Source of the DNA: Deltaproteobacteria bacterium
GTDB lineage: Bacteria > Myxococcota_A > UBA796 > SXON01
Assembly: GCA_947445035.1 (NCBI GenBank)
Contig: CANFCK010000004.1
Coordinates: 186,001 to 250,000 of the forward strand
Direction: 5' to 3'
Length of the DNA stretch: 64,000 bases
The position numbers and the translations under genes were made by a program. This document shows positions 60,954 to 64,000 of the stretch, piece after piece. The notes under the pieces are model-generated. The model did no database searches and was not told the DNA's origin. It was given only the letters and a program-made list of their open reading frames with translations. Numbering within the stretch: position 1 is the first letter of the stretch; every line of letters starts with the position of its first letter.

Positions 60954-61851
60954 ATGCGCGCCTACGTCCGCTTCCGCCTGCCGAGTGGCGATTCCGTCGA
61001 GCTCGGTCACGGCGATCTCATCGGCCGGTTGTGGTCTGCGGCGCTCACGATCCGCGACGCGCGGGTCTCCGAGGCCCATGCGATGGTGAGTCTGCGCGGC
61101 CAGGAGCTGCTCTTGCTCCCCTTGCGTGGGCGCTTCTCGACCAACGGGCAGCGTGTTTCTTCCTTGGTCCTGGCCATCGGCCAGAGGATCACCCTCGCCG
61201 AGGCGCTTGAGCTCGAGGTCGAGGACGTGTCGCTGCCGGCCGCGGTTTTCGCGGTCGAAGGGGAGGGGCTCGCGAGGGTGGTGGTGACCGGCGTCTGCAG
61301 CCTGTTGACGCGGCCGCGGCCCGAGTTGGTGCCGCGCCTCGTTCCGGACGCGCCAGCGTACCTGTGGGGCGACGGCGAGGGTTGGTGTCTGACGGTCAAC
61401 GGCACCAGCAGGACGATTCAGATCGGAGACAACTGGGAGCTGGACGGCCGGCAGTTCCGGGCGGTCGGATTGGCGTTGGACAGCGCCGGAAACTCTGCCA
61501 CCCGGGGGGAGGCCGGCGTCGCCCGCAGCTTGCGGATTGTGGCGCAGTTCGACACGGTTCATGTGCACGTGGACGGGGGGGGGCGCGGTGGCGCTCGGGG
61601 GACTCGCGGCGCGACTGATCAGCGAGATCGTAGCCTTCGACGGGCCGGTTTCCTGGGAGGTCCTGGCCGGCGAACTGTGGCCCGACGAAGATGATGTCCA
61701 TCTGCTCCGACACAAGCTGGACGTCACGCTCTCCCGACTTCGGTCGCGGTTGCGCGAGGCCCGTGTCCGCCCGGACCTCGTCCGATCCGACGGGTTTGGC
61801 AAGGTGGAGATATTCTTGCACACCGGCGACGAGATCGAGGATCGGACTTGA
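60954..61851 (+). CDS. FHA-domain protein with C-terminal winged helix, split by a frameshift
   Basis: From ATG 60954 (RBS GAGGAGA about 12 nt up). The N-terminal FHA domain shows LIGRLWSAALTIRDARVSEAHA (phosphothreonine-binding Gly-Arg, Ser and His). The first frame (to 61694) loses similarity after VHVHVDGG. The continuation ARLISEIVAFDGPVSWEVLA and the OmpR-like HKLDVTLSRLRSRL recognition region is in the +1 frame up to TGA 61849-61851. The junction is a run of nine G's at 61575-61583. Sequencing error, slippage or real mutation are all possible. It overlaps the following kinase (TTGA), a natural partner for an FHA protein. Confidence 0.75.
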
Positions 61852-64000
61852 TCGCGGACGACAGCAACCCCGTCCCGAGCGAGCCAGGGGCGGGCGCCAC
61901 CGAGACCTTTCCTTCGAGCGAAAGCCGGTATCAACGACAAGGTCTGATCGGGCAAGGGGGCATGGGGCGGGTGTACGCCGCTCGCGACCCGCGGTTGCGG
62001 CGTCAGGTCGCGCAGAAGGTCGCCGCGACGCCCGAACTGGCGGGTCGCCTCGCGCGGGAGGCGGCGATCACGGCCCAACTGGAGCACCCGGGGATTGTGG
62101 CGGTGTACGACGCCGGTGAAACGGATGGTCAGGCCTGGTACACCATGCGCCTCATCCGCGGTCGTACCCTGCGCGAACGGCTCGCGGCTTGTCCGACCCT
62201 CGCGAGCCGACTCGAGTTGCTCCCCCACCTGCTCGCGGCGTGCCAGGCCGTCGCCTACGCCCACGCGATGGGGATCGTCCATCGAGACCTGAAGCCGTCG
62301 AACATCATGGTCGGCGAGTTCGGCGAGACCCAAGTCGCGGACTGGGGCCTGGCGACCCCGATTGACGAGGCGGTGTCGGATTGGCAGCGGATCGCCGCGC
62401 AGGAGAGCCCCGCGGCGGGAACGCCCCGCTACATGAGCCCGGAGCAGGCCGCTGGAGCCTCTCCGACCCGTCAGGCGGACGTCTACGGCCTCGGGGTGGT
62501 GCTCTTCGAGCTTTTGGCGGGGAGCGCTCCGAGGCCCGCGACCGGTACGGCCACGCCGCCGGCGGTGCTGCCGCCAAGCGTGCCCCCTGAGCTGGCCGCC
62601 ATCGTCCGTCGTTGTCTTCAGGTGGTCCCGGATGCCCGCTACCCCTCGGCGGCTGAGCTGGCCGCGGATCTGGGCCGTTGGCTTTCCGGTCAGCGGGTTT
62701 CCGCGCACGACTACCGCCCAGGCGAGCTCCTCCTGCGTGTTGCGCGGGCCTGGAGGACGCCGTTGGTCGCTGCCGGCGTTGCGTTGAGCATCGTCGCAGC
62801 CGTGGTCGCGAGCGCGGTGGACCGGGTCGCGGACGAACGGGCGACCGCAGAGGCCAACCTCGCGTTCGCGCTCGCCGAGCAGTCTCTGGCCGCGCTGCTG
62901 GACCTTCGCACGCCCGAGGCAAGCGTCCTCGCCGCACACGCCCTCGCCTATGGTCCCTCTCCGGTGGCCCGGGGAATATTGGCGGCGACACGCCGAAGCC
63001 CGGCAAAGTTGCTCTCCCAGTCTGCCGTGCCCGAGCGCTGCGCGCACTTCGGGGTGCTCTCTCCAGACGCATCCGCACTCGCCTGTCATGGCGACGGCAT
63101 GTTGGAAGTGTGGCGCACGGCCGACATGAGCCGAGCGTGGACGCTTGAGATCAACGTTGTCGAGGCGCCCGTCTGGATCGGAACTCGGCTGGTGGTCGCA
63201 ACGATAGATACGTTGGCGTGGATCGACAACGGCGCCATTGTCGGCGTGACGGAGGGCGAGGCGTGGTGGCCGCTTGCGGGTGAGGGCGTCGTCTTCGCGA
63301 CCCGGGGACCCGAGGCGCGGGTGCTGTCCCCCGGGGGCGGGTTGGTGGAGTTCGAAATCTGCACGGCGACCCGGGCAACCACGCTGGTCGCGGGTCGGGA
63401 GCTCGTCGTCGGGTGCGGCGACGGGACGCTACGACGCTACGGCACCGACGGCGTCGTGACCCTGCAGTTGCCGCTTGGCGAGCGACCATCCTGGGCCGCG
63501 CTCGCGTCCAGCGACAGCGGGCTGCTGGTGGGGCGGCTCGACGGTGCCGTGCACACGATGGCGCTGCCCAGCGGAGTCGTTGGGCGGCTGGTCACCGGTC
63601 GCTCCGGTGGGCTCCGCGCCCTGCAACCGATTCCCGGGACGCCGATGGTGCTGGTTCTCGGGGAGCGCGGGGGGCCGCGCATCTGGAACACGGATGCTGG
63701 CGAGTGGGTGGGCTCGTTGCCGAGCGGCGCAACGGGCATGTTCGCCGGAACCGACACGGGCGACGTGTGGCTCTTGGGGCAGACACTTCAGCGGTGGAAT
63801 GTCACCGCCGAGCCCGGCCTCACCGCTTTTTCGTTTTCCACTGGCGTCTCCCAGGCGACCCCGTCACCCTCGGGGGACACGATCGCGGTAGCCCTGGGGA
63901 GTGGGGACGTGGTGGAGCGGCGGCTGGCCGACGGCGACACGCTTCGCAAGTGGAGCCTGGGCGACGGCGTGGCGAAGTGCGTGGCGTACGGCGACGGCGG
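61848..64000 (+). CDS. Membrane-bound Ser/Thr protein kinase with sensor domain (3' end missing)
   Basis: Open from TTG 61848 to the window end (about 717 codons), so the C-terminus is cut. TTGA overlaps the FHA stop. The kinase domain is complete: GQGGMGRVYAARDPRL (from residue 35), Lys in RQVAQKV, HRDLKPSN (145-152), DWG for DFG and RYMSPEQAAG. A membrane helix (PLVAAGVALSIVAAVVASAV, about 305-325) follows. The extracytoplasmic part has repeated 40-residue WD/propeller-like blades (for example DGMLEVWRTADMSRAW, DGTLRRYGTDG, DGAVHTMALPSG). It is probably a surface-sensing Hanks-type kinase working with the FHA protein. Confidence 0.88.
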   Translation, partial: MIADDSNPVPSEPGAGATETFPSSESRYQRQGLIGQGGMGRVYAARDPRLRRQVAQKVAATPELAGRLAREAAITAQLEHPGIVAVYDAGETDGQAWYTMRLIRGRTLRERLAACPTLASRLELLPHLLAACQAVAYAHAMGIVHRDLKPSNIMVGEFGETQVADWGLATPIDEAVSDWQRIAAQESPAAGTPRYMSPEQAAGASPTRQADVYGLGVVLFELLAGSAPRPATGTATPPAVLPPSVPPELAAIVRRCLQVVPDARYPSAAELAADLGRWLSGQRVSAHDYRPGELLLRVARAWRTPLVAAGVALSIVAAVVASAVDRVADERATAEANLAFALAEQSLAALLDLRTPEASVLAAHALAYGPSPVARGILAATRRSPAKLLSQSAVPERCAHFGVLSPDASALACHGDGMLEVWRTADMSRAWTLEINVVEAPVWIGTRLVVATIDTLAWIDNGAIVGVTEGEAWWPLAGEGVVFATRGPEARVLSPGGGLVEFEICTATRATTLVAGRELVVGCGDGTLRRYGTDGVVTLQLPLGERPSWAALASSDSGLLVGRLDGAVHTMALPSGVVGRLVTGRSGGLRALQPIPGTPMVLVLGERGGPRIWNTDAGEWVGSLPSGATGMFAGTDTGDVWLLGQTLQRWNVTAEPGLTAFSFSTGVSQATPSPSGDTIAVALGSGDVVERRLADGDTLRKWSLGDGVAKCVAYGDG

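Overview
The window is a GC-rich, gene-dense bacterial chromosome segment. Several signs point to Myxococcota or a close 'deltaproteobacterial' relative. Two secreted proteins end in a Cys / hydrophobic helix / Arg-cluster tail of the MYXO-CTERM kind. Several lipoproteins carry MopE-like calcium motifs or thrombospondin-type-3 repeats. There are two eukaryotic-like Ser/Thr kinases and an FHA protein. This assignment is inference; no rRNA or marker gene was compared. No phage, IS element, CRISPR array or plasmid backbone was seen.

Layout. 1-3.4 kb: the end of lepA, a small membrane protein, then pyrR-pyrB and a dihydroorotase-like gene that lacks its metal ligands. 3.4-8 kb: greA, a RecG-like protein that has lost its helicase motifs, a START-domain protein and a GT2 glycosyltransferase. 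8-13 kb: murG, a JAB-DinG fusion helicase, a very acidic small protein and a dienelactone hydrolase. 13-20.7 kb: a repeat-rich MYXO-CTERM protein, an OmpA-type protein, and a NorD/NorQ (CbbO/CbbQ)-type VWA + MoxR pair. 20.7-33.8 kb: an aminotransferase, a lipoprotein with an apparent CTG start, and a dispersed arginine cluster on the minus strand (argH, argB, a succinyl/acetylornithine carbamoyltransferase, argD, argC, an unknown P-loop protein, argG). A RegB/RegA-like two-component system on the plus strand is embedded in it, together with a MopE lipoprotein and a fatty-acid desaturase.

34-44.5 kb: a large BNR-propeller surface protein, rlmE, a VWA/TSP3 lipoprotein, engB, an LpxH-like phosphoesterase, mtnA and a Lys/Ala/Glu-rich protein. 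44.5-57.4 kb: a kinase-ATPase-TPR signalling protein, a pseudouridine synthase, a MopE/beta-helix lipoprotein, TadG- and TadE-like proteins, a propeller/di-haem cytochrome lipoprotein, a four-helix-bundle (IVP-type) gene flanked by inverted repeats, and a polytopic membrane protein. 57.4-64 kb: lipB, tRNA-Val, infC-rpmI-rplT, a lipoprotein, an IHF-alpha/HU-like gene, a MerR regulator, tRNA-Pro, an FHA + winged-helix gene split at a G9 tract, and a kinase cut by the window end.

Most housekeeping genes sit in short, tightly coupled operons with 1-29 nt overlaps. Three observations deserve most attention. First, the carbamoyltransferase has Ala at the acetyl/succinyl selectivity position and lies beside an uncharacterised P-loop protein, which suggests an N-succinyl arginine route. 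Second, two enzyme-like genes in the pyr-greA region (dihydroorotase, RecG) keep their folds but have lost catalytic motifs. Third, an IVP gene lies in an inverted-repeat cassette.
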